20,362 bases of DNA, from positions 1 through 20,362 of the forward strand of contig JAUYGU010000022.1 in the NCBI GenBank assembly GCA_030690405.1. The letters run 5' to 3'. This DNA is from Dehalococcoidia bacterium. Its GTDB lineage: Bacteria > Chloroflexota > Dehalococcoidia > SM23-28-2 > RBG-16-64-32. The notes beneath the pieces are model-generated. The model had not been told where the DNA came from. It saw only the letters and a program-made list of their open reading frames with translations, and ran no database searches. Both the position numbers and the translations under genes were made by a program. Below are positions 12,903 to 18,624 of the stretch, piece by piece (position 1 is the first letter of the stretch; every line of letters starts with the position of its first letter).

Positions 12903-13034
12903 CTAGTAGTCGTTCGCCAGGAAGTCGAAGCCCAGGGGCCAGGCGCCGTAGTAGTAGAGGGGTGACGTGCGCAGGAGCATGTCCAGCGCGACGACCGGCG
13001 CCAGGAAGCCGTAGAGCCACATGTAGTACAGCAT
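12903..13034 (-). CDS. Small membrane protein, 43 aa, unknown family
   Basis: The peptide begins MLYYMWLYGFLAPVVALDMLL, a hydrophobic segment long enough for one transmembrane helix, followed by an aromatic-rich tail ending FDFLANDY. The ATG at 13034 has a GGAG (13041-13044) spaced 6 nt upstream. The open frame continues upstream to 13133, but that part lacks membrane character and begins inside a palindromic repeat. I do not recognise the family. It sits alone between two repeat clusters, downstream of the divergent promoter zone of the PAP2 gene. A hairpin (13047-13064) lies 2 nt upstream of its Shine-Dalgarno. It could be a chance open frame, but the start signals and composition argue for a real small gene. 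Confidence 0.5.
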   Translation of the reverse strand: MLYYMWLYGFLAPVVALDMLLRTSPLYYYGAWPLGFDFLANDY

Positions 13035-13046
13035 CGCTATCTCCAA

Positions 13047-13064
13047 GCGCAGGGTTTCCTGCGC
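13047..13064 (-). promoter_or_regulatory. Hairpin adjoining the small membrane protein's ribosome binding site
   Basis: GCGCAGG (minus strand) pairs perfectly with CCTGCGC across a 4-nt AAAC loop. The stem ends 2 nt before the GGAG Shine-Dalgarno of the 43-aa gene, close enough to affect ribosome access. No regulator is known. Confidence 0.4.
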
Positions 13065-13123
13065 TAATGGAGAGACGGCGCGCCAGGGGCAGGTGTTACA
13101 GGCGGCCGACGATAACAGCGGGC

Positions 13124-13148
13124 GGGCGACCACAGGGGTCGCCCCTAC
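13124..13148 (+). repeat. Palindromic repeat GGGCGACC...GGTCGCCCCTAC, copy 5
   Basis: Single copy, perfect arms with a 5-nt loop (ACAGG), upstream of the PAP2 gene and in the same orientation as the other four. Confidence 0.87.
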
Positions 13149-13201
13149 ACGTTCGGGTGGCGGGAAGCGGCAGCGCCGTCGCGGTTATGTCGCGCAGGGG
13201 G

Positions 13202-13228
13202 TTGGCAAGATTGACGCTAGCGTATACT
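13202..13228 (+). promoter_or_regulatory. Possible promoter of the PAP2/Aur1-like gene
   Basis: TTGGCA (13202-13207), 15 bp, then TATACT (13223-13228). The spacing is short, but the -10 is good and lies 18 nt before the ATG at 13247, which argues against the in-frame ATG at 13187. Confidence 0.4.
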
Positions 13229-13246
13229 CTATTTGCGGGCTTAAGC

Positions 13247-14026
13247 ATGATCAGGGTTAGAGCGGCGCTGCTATCCCGCTACATACGAGAGCCCGTCGTG
13301 ATGGCGGGCGCTTACCTGCTCTACTACCTGGTGCGCGGCCACGCGGCCGAGCGGACGGCCGACGCGTTCAAGAACGCCGGGCAGGTCATACGGCTGGAGC
13401 GCGACATCGGCCTGTTCCGCGAACTCTCGATCCAGGCCGCGACCATCCCCTACATCGGGCTCACGCACCTGTTCAACGTCATCTACTTCTACGGCCACTT
13501 CCCGCTGATCATCATCGTGGGGGCGTGGCTGTTCTGGAAGCACCCCTCGCTTTACAGCCTCATCCGGAACTCGTTCCTCGCCTCCGGCGCCATCGCGCTG
13601 GTGGTGTTCGTGCTGTTCCCGGTGGCGCCGCCGCGGCTCATCGGCGCCGGGTTCATCGATACCCTCCAGTACACCCTCGCCCTGACCTACGATAAGTCGC
13701 CCGGAGTGAACGAGTTCGCCGCCGTGCCCAGCATGCACGTCGGCTGGAACCTGTTGCTGGCGCTGGGGCTATTCCTATCGTTCCGCAACCCGGTGCTGCG
13801 CGGACTGGCCTTGCTGATGCCGCCAGCGATGATCCTGTCCACCGTCGTCACCGGCAACCACTATCTGGTGGACGCCCCTCTGGGGATTATGACCGCGCTC
13901 AGCGGCCTGATCGTCGCGCTGCTGATCCGGCGCTTCTGGCCGCAGATCGAAGCGCGGCTCCCCTCCTGGCTCCGCGAACTCGACGGCCCGCCCGCCGAGA
14001 CGGGGACCATCGCTCAGGCGCGATAG
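13247..14026 (+). CDS. PAP2-superfamily integral membrane enzyme, Aur1/Ipt1 inositolphosphotransferase-like, 259 aa
   Basis: A multi-pass membrane protein with hydrophobic segments near residues 17-30, 68-98, 112-126, 166-178, 186-202 and 212-228. The phosphatase/phosphotransferase signature is LFPVAPPR (123-130), PSMHVGW (161-167) and GNHYLVDAPLG (203-213), in which H164 and H205 are the likely catalytic histidines and D209 their partner. This is the layout of the Aur1/IPC-synthase-like branch of PAP2, which in eukaryotes moves inositol phosphate from phosphatidylinositol to ceramide. In bacteria the branch is poorly characterised; lipid-phosphate phosphatase is an alternative. Finding it in the same window as a phosphatidylinositol pathway is suggestive, though it is about 8 kb away. 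It converges on folD with 17 bp between the stops. Confidence 0.82.
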   Translation: MIRVRAALLSRYIREPVVMAGAYLLYYLVRGHAAERTADAFKNAGQVIRLERDIGLFRELSIQAATIPYIGLTHLFNVIYFYGHFPLIIIVGAWLFWKHPSLYSLIRNSFLASGAIALVVFVLFPVAPPRLIGAGFIDTLQYTLALTYDKSPGVNEFAAVPSMHVGWNLLLALGLFLSFRNPVLRGLALLMPPAMILSTVVTGNHYLVDAPLGIMTALSGLIVALLIRRFWPQIEARLPSWLRELDGPPAETGTIAQAR

Positions 14027-14043
14027 CGCCGCTTCCCCGACGC

Positions 14044-14925
14044 CTACGCCAGGCTGTGCTCCGCCAGCATCACGGTGTTGGACAGCAGCATCGCCACCGT
14101 CATGGGTCCCACGCCGCCCGGCACCGGTGTGATCGCGCCCGCCACCGCTGACACGCCTTCGAAATCGACGTCGCCGACGAGGCGGCGCCCGCTCTTGCGG
14201 CTGGCGTCTTCGACCCAGTTGTTCCCGACGTCGATGACGACGGCGCCCGGCTTCACCATACCGGCCGTGATGGCCGCGGGCACGCCCATGGCCGCGATGA
14301 GGATGTCCGCCTGACGGGTGACCTCTGCCAAGTTGGGTGTGCCGGTGTGACAGACGGTTACGGTGGCGTTAGCGCGGGGGTTCTTCTGCATGAGGATCGC
14401 GGCCAGCGGCTTGCCAACGATGTTGGAGCGGCCGCAGACGACGACGTGCTTGCCGGCGGGCGGGTATCCCGTGCGGTGGAGGAGCTCTACGACGCCGGCG
14501 GGGGTGGCGGGGTGGGGGCAGGGCTCGCCACGGAGGAGGCGGCCCAGGTTCACGGCGGTGACGCCGTCGACGTCCTTGGTCGGGTCGATGGCGTTGACGG
14601 CGGTGGCCTCGTCCAGGTCGCGCGGCAGCGGCAGCTGGACGAGGAGGGCGTGGAAGCGCGGGTCTTCGTCCACATCCAGGATGCGGGAGGTGAGCTCCTC
14701 CTGGGAGATGGTGTCGCTGAGGTGGAAGGTCTCAGAGAAGATGCCGGCCTCCTCGGCGGCGTCGCCCTTGGAGCGGACGTAGGAGATGGAGGAGGGGTTA
14801 TCGCCGACGAGGATGAGGGCGAGGCCGGGGGTGACGCCGCGGCGGGCGAGGCTGCGGGCGCGGCGGGCGACCTCGGCGCGGACCTCCTGGGCGATGGCGC
14901 GGCCGTCGATGATGCGGGCGGACAT
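14044..14925 (-). CDS. folD: Bifunctional methylenetetrahydrofolate dehydrogenase/methenyltetrahydrofolate cyclohydrolase, 293 aa
   Basis: FolD interconverts 5,10-methylene-THF and 10-formyl-THF with NADP. Catalytic and folate-site residues are in place: Y49 and K53 in SYVRSKG, QLPLP (97-101) with Q97, and DVDG (118-121) with D120. The dinucleotide motif GRSNIVGKP is at 165-173 and PVPGGVGPMT at 267-276. Length is standard. The ATG at 14925 lies 8 nt after a TATTAT box, with no Shine-Dalgarno, so translation is probably leaderless. Its product methylene-THF is the carbon donor used by ThyX, encoded 2 kb away on the same strand. The 3' end faces the PAP2 gene with 17 bp between. Confidence 0.97.
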   Translation of the reverse strand: MSARIIDGRAIAQEVRAEVARRARSLARRGVTPGLALILVGDNPSSISYVRSKGDAAEEAGIFSETFHLSDTISQEELTSRILDVDEDPRFHALLVQLPLPRDLDEATAVNAIDPTKDVDGVTAVNLGRLLRGEPCPHPATPAGVVELLHRTGYPPAGKHVVVCGRSNIVGKPLAAILMQKNPRANATVTVCHTGTPNLAEVTRQADILIAAMGVPAAITAGMVKPGAVVIDVGNNWVEDASRKSGRRLVGDVDFEGVSAVAGAITPVPGGVGPMTVAMLLSNTVMLAEHSLA

Positions 14926-14933
14926 GCGGCCCT

Positions 14934-14939
14934 ATAATA
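14934..14939 (-). promoter_or_regulatory. folD -10 box
   Basis: TATTAT on the minus strand ends 8 nt before the folD ATG, so the expected transcription start coincides with the start codon. No -35 consensus was found upstream, where a degenerate repeat begins. Confidence 0.55.
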
Positions 14940-14950
14940 CCGCACCGGAC

Positions 14951-14982
14951 TCGCAGGCTGCAGGGCTTGCCTGCCGGCAGGC
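14951..14982. repeat. Degenerate REP-like element with palindrome GCCTGCCGGCAGGC
   Basis: It shares GCTGCAGGGCTT (14957-14968) with the element at 7271-7300 and ends in a perfect 14-bp palindrome (14969-14982). It lies between the divergent folD and DUF5131 genes. Confidence 0.6.
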
Positions 14983-15017
14983 GCGCGTTGACAGCGCGCG
15001 CGGACGGCTCCTACGAT
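14982..15017 (+). promoter_or_regulatory. Promoter of the DUF5131 gene with the -35 in a hairpin loop
   Basis: TTGACA (14988-14993), 18 bp, TACGAT (15012-15017). The -35 is flanked by CGCGCG (14982-14987) and CGCGCG (14995-15000), which form an inverted repeat around it and could be an operator. The leader down to 15102 contains three AACGGAT units (from about 15050). Confidence 0.65.
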
Positions 15018-15101
15018 ACGGCTACCGGGCGGGCCGGTGCGGGGGCTGTCAACGGATAGGGAACGGATTAACGGATGGGCCTAGCGCCCGTTCTTACTGA
15101 T

Positions 15102-15851
15102 ATGGCACAACGATCAACGATTGAGTGGACTGAGACGACGTGGAACCCGGTCACGGGCTGCACGAAGGTCAGCCCGGGTTGCGCGCACTGCTACGCCGAG
15201 ACGTTTGCGGAGCGCTTCCGCGGCGTCCCAGGGCACCCCTACGAGCGCGGGTTCGACCTGCAGCTGAGGCGAGAACGCCTGCAGCAGCCACTCACCTGGC
15301 GACAGCCGCGCATGATCTTCGTCAACTCGATGAGCGACCTCTTCCACGAGGACGTCGCCGAGGACTACATCCGCGAAGTCTTCCACGTGATGCGGAAGGC
15401 GCACTGGCACACGTTCCAAGTCCTCACCAAACGAGCAGAGCGCCTGGCTGACCTGGCGCCGAGGCTGCCATGGCCCCGAAACGTCTGGATGGGCGTCTCG
15501 GTGGAGAACCAGCGCTGGACGTCCCGAATAGACGACCTGCGCAGGGTTGCCGCCAAGGTGCGGTTCCTCTCGTGTGAGCCGCTGCTGGGGCCGCTTAAGC
15601 TGGACTTGCACGGTATTCACTGGGCGATCGTTGGCGGGGAGAGCGGCCCGCGCGCGCGCCGCATGAACCCCGATTGGGTACGCGACATCCGCCAGCAGTG
15701 TGCGGAAGCCGGCGTTGCGTTCTTCTTCAAGCAGTGGGGGGCGCACAACGAGGCGGGGGAACGGGTAGGGAAGGGGAGAGCGGGGCGGCTGCTGGATGGA
15801 CGCGTGTGGGGTGGAATGCCGATGGTCAGAAGAGCCGTGGCTGCTGGGTGA
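15102..15851 (+). CDS. DUF5131 / phage Gp37-Gp68 family three-Cys protein, 249 aa
   Basis: The start MAQRSTIEWTETTWNPVTGC is the family hallmark, leading into a C-x6-C-x2-C motif (C20, C27, C30; CTKVSPGCAHCYAE) that resembles an iron-sulfur cluster site of radical-SAM-like proteins. Further family blocks are FVNSMSDLFHE (73-83), QVLTKR (106-111), GVSVEN (131-136), VGGESGP (177-183) and FFFKQWG (207-213), with KGRAGRLLDGRVW near the end. The biochemical activity is not established. The ATG at 15102 is preferred; an in-frame ATG at 15075 has a slightly better upstream context. It is transcribed from its own promoter toward tcmP, and the two genes overlap tail-to-tail by 26 bp. The family is often found in phage and mobile regions beside TcmP, as here. 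Confidence 0.92.
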   Translation: MAQRSTIEWTETTWNPVTGCTKVSPGCAHCYAETFAERFRGVPGHPYERGFDLQLRRERLQQPLTWRQPRMIFVNSMSDLFHEDVAEDYIREVFHVMRKAHWHTFQVLTKRAERLADLAPRLPWPRNVWMGVSVENQRWTSRIDDLRRVAAKVRFLSCEPLLGPLKLDLHGIHWAIVGGESGPRARRMNPDWVRDIRQQCAEAGVAFFFKQWGAHNEAGERVGKGRAGRLLDGRVWGGMPMVRRAVAAG

Positions 15852-16761
15852 CCGGAAAGTTAAGATCGAGAGGGCGTTCCATAACGTCCTTCATAATGCG
15901 GTTCCCCGTGTCAGAGTCCGACGCGAATATCAGGTAATAAAGTTCTCGCTGTCGGCCCCCGGCCACCATGCGTGCAGAGATTAGCCGCGTCGACACGTAC
16001 AAGTAACCTAGCTGTTTCAGACCTTGGCAGTAGAGGTCTACGTATTCGCTCTTCGCATCAGTTGCGCTGATCTTGTCTGCCAGCCGATCCTGATAAACGC
16101 GTCGCCAGTCGGGCGCGGGGAAGACGCGGTCGACACGCTCTTCCCACGCTAGACTCATGGCCTTCGAGGTCGTAAGTAGCCGGACGATACCCATCTGGAG
16201 CGGGAACAATATCAGCAGCTCCGGCTTGTTGCGACGGTCCGGCGTGCGGGCGACGCCAACGATAGTCCGCCAGGCGAGCTCTGTGCCCGCCGGATCCAAC
16301 AGACAGAAGCATGGGCGGTTGACTGGAACTAGCGCGGAAACCGTTTCGGCCAGGACTGCGTTAACGTCACCCTGTATGACCTGCGCACGGCTGCCAAACG
16401 GCTTTGCCCGCTCTGCCAGTGCATTTACATTCTTGCGTTTGAGCTCGACCAGGACACATCTCTCAAAGCCTGGTCGTGTGCGCAGCGCCACCAGGGGAGA
16501 CCCCCACACATGAAAGTTCTCGAATGGGGGTCTTGCGTCTCTGATTCGGTTCTTACCCGGCCCCGCCAGTCCGTCGACGTAATAGCCGCCACCGCACACC
16601 CTCGTGAAGGCATCCAGATATAAGGCCAGCATAGCAAGCTTCTCGAGAGTCCACGTTCCGATCGGCCGCGCGAGGAGGTCGTCTGGCTCCGAAGCCAGCT
16701 GAGAGAAGATATCGAGGTCAGTACGCCGTTGTCTCGGCAATTTCTGGAACTGCCCCCTCAC
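15826..16761 (-). CDS. tcmP: Three-Cys-motif partner protein TcmP, methyltransferase-like, 311 aa
   Basis: The core resembles a class I SAM methyltransferase: YVDGLAGPGK (61-70) as nucleotide-binding motif I, acidic strand CVLVELKRKN (102-111), VIQGDVN (128-134) and LLDPAGTELAW (154-164) in the motif IV position. This is the TcmP pattern; the family is named for co-occurrence with DUF5131 three-Cys proteins, and such a gene lies immediately downstream in convergent orientation. Catalytic function is not proven. The GTG at 16761 overlaps the thyX TGA (GTGA), so translation is coupled to thyX. The same frame stays open through thyX but that part is a shadow. GC content is visibly lower than thyX (a sampled row is about 57%), suggesting acquisition. 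Confidence 0.88.
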   Translation of the reverse strand: MRGQFQKLPRQRRTDLDIFSQLASEPDDLLARPIGTWTLEKLAMLALYLDAFTRVCGGGYYVDGLAGPGKNRIRDARPPFENFHVWGSPLVALRTRPGFERCVLVELKRKNVNALAERAKPFGSRAQVIQGDVNAVLAETVSALVPVNRPCFCLLDPAGTELAWRTIVGVARTPDRRNKPELLILFPLQMGIVRLLTTSKAMSLAWEERVDRVFPAPDWRRVYQDRLADKISATDAKSEYVDLYCQGLKQLGYLYVSTRLISARMVAGGRQRELYYLIFASDSDTGNRIMKDVMERPLDLNFPVTQQPRLF

Positions 16762-17528
16762 ACCTTCTCGAACTCGGTGCGGGCCACCTCCGTGCCGTCG
16801 TCCAGGCGAACGACCTCGTAGTCCGAGAAGAGGTTGGGGGCCTCGCCGCGCATGATGCGCAGCATCTCCAGGGCGACCTTGCGGATCTCCGTCTCCGCCC
16901 ACTCGGAGCCGCGCAGCTCGATGAAGTGGCGCAGGGCGCGGGCGTTCGCGGTCACGAAGATCATCGTCTCGGTGGCGTTGGGGAGGACGGAGCGGGCGGC
17001 CTGACGGGCCAGCTTGCGGCGGTGCGTCCGGTCGTCCACGTCCGCGAGCTTCTGCATCAGCCCTTCGACGAGGTCCAGGTACGCCTGGTGCGACTGCTCG
17101 ACGGCGCGCAGCCAGATCGCGTGCAGCCGCTCGTCCTCGGCGATGATGGCGGGCTCGATGTAGTTCGCCATCGACTCGTCGACATAGCGCTGCGAGAGCT
17201 GGGAGTAGGCCCAGCCGGCGCGGTGACGGATCAGCTCGTGGGTGAAGGAGCGGGAGACGCCAGCGATGATGAAGTTCCAGACGGCGTGCTCCAGGACGGA
17301 GCCGTGCTTCTGGCCGAGGATGTTGCTGATGTACTCCGCGTTGGTCTTGCGCCCCTTGCCGAACGAAAGGTAGCAGAGGCGGCCGCCCGCCTCGGCGAGC
17401 TGCTCGCCGCCCACCTCCGTGTCCGTCTCCCAGCTCATGCCGTATTCGTCCAGGAAGCGGTCGACCTGGGAGCGGTCGACGTTCTGGCGGCCGACGAGGT
17501 AGACTCTGGGCTCGCTGATGATGTTCAT
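16758..17528 (-). CDS. thyX: Flavin-dependent thymidylate synthase ThyX, 256 aa
   Basis: ThyX makes dTMP from dUMP using methylene-THF and FAD. Recognisable blocks are FTHELIRHRAGWAYSQLSQRY (95-115), LPNATETMIFVTANARALRHFIELR (182-206) and EWAETEIRKVA (209-219). The signature is unusual: RHR and the following S-x-R-Y are separated by eight residues instead of the usual seven (RHR-x7-S). The start at 17528 has GGAGG (17535-17539) 6 nt upstream; the longer frame to 17651 adds sequence from a repeat-rich intergenic stretch. tcmP overlaps its stop by 4 bp. folD on the same strand supplies its folate substrate. No thyA is seen in the window. Confidence 0.95.
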   Translation of the reverse strand: MNIISEPRVYLVGRQNVDRSQVDRFLDEYGMSWETDTEVGGEQLAEAGGRLCYLSFGKGRKTNAEYISNILGQKHGSVLEHAVWNFIIAGVSRSFTHELIRHRAGWAYSQLSQRYVDESMANYIEPAIIAEDERLHAIWLRAVEQSHQAYLDLVEGLMQKLADVDDRTHRRKLARQAARSVLPNATETMIFVTANARALRHFIELRGSEWAETEIRKVALEMLRIMRGEAPNLFSDYEVVRLDDGTEVARTEFEKV

Positions 17529-17568
17529 GGGGGGCCTCCGGGCGTATCGCTGCCTGCCTGACGGGGGC

Positions 17569-17597
17569 ATGATAGCACCGCGGCGGGAGGGGGTAAA
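17569..17597 (-). promoter_or_regulatory. Probable thyX-tcmP promoter
   Basis: On the minus strand TTTACC (17592-17597), 17 bp, TATCAT (17569-17574), about 40 nt before the thyX ATG. The spacing is ideal and both boxes are moderate matches. Confidence 0.5.
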
Positions 17598-17992
17598 CGG
17601 TAGTGCACTTGAGCAATAAGAGGGCACTGGAACAGTTGAGCAATGGAGCAAGCGCCGACCCTGTCATTCTGAGCGTCGACCACGCCTGAGCGGGTCACAC
17701 GCGCTCCGCCGCGAAGCATGCCCTGAGCAACGTCGAAGGGGAATCTTGGGAGGGGCCAACTCGCGATCTCGCAGAGAGAACGTCGCAACGCACTCCGCCC
17801 GCCTCGACGATCATGGCGCAAACATGCAACCGTTTGTTCGGCCCACCCGCCCGCCCGGGAGGTTGTTTAGCTCAGGGGGACACCCTCCTTCGGCAGGCTC
17901 AGGACAGGCCTGAAACCCCCGGCAAGGAGAGCTGCGCCCTCCCTGCACTCTCCGCTTCCGCCCTGCCTGCTCTACTGCTCCATCGCCGGTGA

Positions 17993-17998
17993 TAGAAT
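17993..17998 (+). promoter_or_regulatory. acpS -10 box
   Basis: TAGAAT ends 9 nt before the acpS ATG at 18008, with no Shine-Dalgarno between, implying a leaderless transcript. No -35 consensus was identified. Confidence 0.5.
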
Positions 17999-18007
17999 GG
18001 CGGCGAT

Positions 18008-18466
18008 ATGAGCGCCAACGGAGACTCGCAGAGCGCCGTGGGGGTGGACGTCATCGAGATCGAGAGGGTGGCGGCGGCGCTGGGGCGGTTCGGGGAGCGG
18101 TTCCTGCGGCGCGTGTACACGGCGGAGGAGGCCGCGTTCTGCCGGGGGCGCGTCCACGAGCTGGCGGCGCGGTTCGCCGCCAAGGAGGCGGTGATGAAGG
18201 CGCTGGGCACGGGGGCGAAGGGCGTCGCCTGGCGGGAGATAGAGGTGCTGCCCAACCACCGCGGCAAGCCGCTCGTGTACCTGCACGGGCGGGCGCGGGC
18301 GCGGGCGGAGCGGATCGGGCTGGCGGGGTTGGACGTGAGCATGAGCCACTCGCGGGAGTACGCGGTGGCGTTCGTCGTGGGGCAATCGCGGGACCTAGAG
18401 CCGGACCGGCCGGGCTGGCGGCGGAAGCTGATCGGGATCCTGCGGGAGCGGGGGCTGCTGGAGTGA
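18008..18466 (+). CDS. acpS: Holo-[acyl-carrier-protein] synthase, 152 aa
   Basis: AcpS transfers phosphopantetheine from CoA to apo-ACP for fatty acid synthesis. GVDVIEIERV holds the magnesium-binding D14, ARFAAKEAVMKALGTG (54-69) holds the catalytic E60, and VSMSHSREYAVAFVV ends the fold. The protein is longer than the usual 120-126 residues: a basic C-terminal tail of about 25 residues (QSRDLEPDRPGWRRKLIG...) follows the domain, and a short N-terminal extension is present. The only clear start is the ATG at 18008, just after a TAGAAT box, so translation is probably leaderless. In many bacteria acpS directly precedes the nnr gene; here a repeat, a YHS fragment and a GRAM-like gene intervene. 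Confidence 0.95.
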   Translation: MSANGDSQSAVGVDVIEIERVAAALGRFGERFLRRVYTAEEAAFCRGRVHELAARFAAKEAVMKALGTGAKGVAWREIEVLPNHRGKPLVYLHGRARARAERIGLAGLDVSMSHSREYAVAFVVGQSRDLEPDRPGWRRKLIGILRERGLLE

Positions 18467-18502
18467 GTGGACAGAGGATAGTGGACAGTGGACAGTGAGC
18501 TG
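18466..18502 (+). repeat. AGTGGACAG repeat block 1
   Basis: Tandem AGTGGACAG-type units (three between 18466 and 18497) end in AGTGAGCTG (18494-18502). The block directly follows the acpS stop. A second block at 18587-18624 ends in the same nine bases. Confidence 0.7.
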
Positions 18503-18586
18503 ACGCTGGAGGGCGTGGAGCGCTGCTTCTGCTCGGACGAGTGCCTGCGGCGGTACGTCGCGTCGCCGGAGAGGTACGCGGAATAA
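18488..18586 (+). pseudogene. YHS/TRASH-like domain fragment, 32 aa
   Basis: The frame from a GTG at 18488 reads VDSELTLEGVERCFCSDECL and on to SPERYAE before TAA. CFCSDEC with the following R-R-Y...P-E-R-Y matches the second half of YHS/TRASH metal-binding domains, which normally have an upstream CGM-type cysteine loop. That half is missing and replaced by the AGTGGACAG repeat. It is either a decayed remnant or a minimal metal-binding peptide. No Shine-Dalgarno is visible. The repeat also flanks it on the other side. Confidence 0.5.
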
Positions 18587-18624
18587 CAGTGGACGGTGAA
18601 CAGTGGACAGTGGAGAGTGAGCTG
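18587..18624 (+). repeat. AGTGGACAG repeat block 2
   Basis: CAGTGGACGGTGAACAGTGG and following bases repeat the unit of block 1 and end in AGTGAGCTG (18616-18624). The two blocks bracket the YHS fragment. This block lies at the 5' end of the GRAM-like gene. Confidence 0.7.

Larger units (their letters stand above)
17529..18007. other. Gene-free, repeat-rich intergenic region
   Basis: No gene is supported in these 479 bp. The thyX promoter lies at 17569-17597 and the acpS -10 at 17993-17998. Between them are fragments of apparent dispersed repeats: two TTGAGCAAT units (17609-17617, 17636-17644), a TGTCATTCTGAGCG segment (17662-17675) with GAATCT (17741-17746), and CCTTCGGCAGGCTCAGG (17887-17903). 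These look like remains of widespread intergenic repeats. A TTTAGCTCAG near 17866 resembles a tRNA D-arm but no tRNA can be built. Confidence 0.6.

Noticed and set aside
11320..12906. 528-codon plus-strand open frame opposite the metallo-hydrolase
   Set aside because: Val/Gly/Ala-rich mirror-frame composition with no domain; the minus-strand gene has clear motifs and start signals.
12734..13246. Extension of the PAP2 gene frame upstream to 12734
   Set aside because: It would translate repeat copies 3 to 5 and non-conserved sequence; a -10 box lies inside it just before the ATG at 13247.
14347..14937. Open frame opposite folD
   Set aside because: Shadow frame with Gly/Ala/Asp-rich composition; folD is unmistakable.
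16762..17667. Continuous 613-codon frame joining tcmP to sequence over thyX
   Set aside because: The upstream half is an Arg/Pro-rich shadow of thyX; TcmP similarity begins only near the GTG at 16761.
17525..17821. Minus-strand open frame of 98 codons before thyX
   Set aside because: It crosses repeat fragments and the thyX promoter and Shine-Dalgarno, has no recognisable domain and no start signals.
17860..17915. tRNA-like TTTAGCTCAGGGGG segment
   Set aside because: No acceptor stem, anticodon arm or TTCGA T-loop can be placed; it looks like repeat debris.
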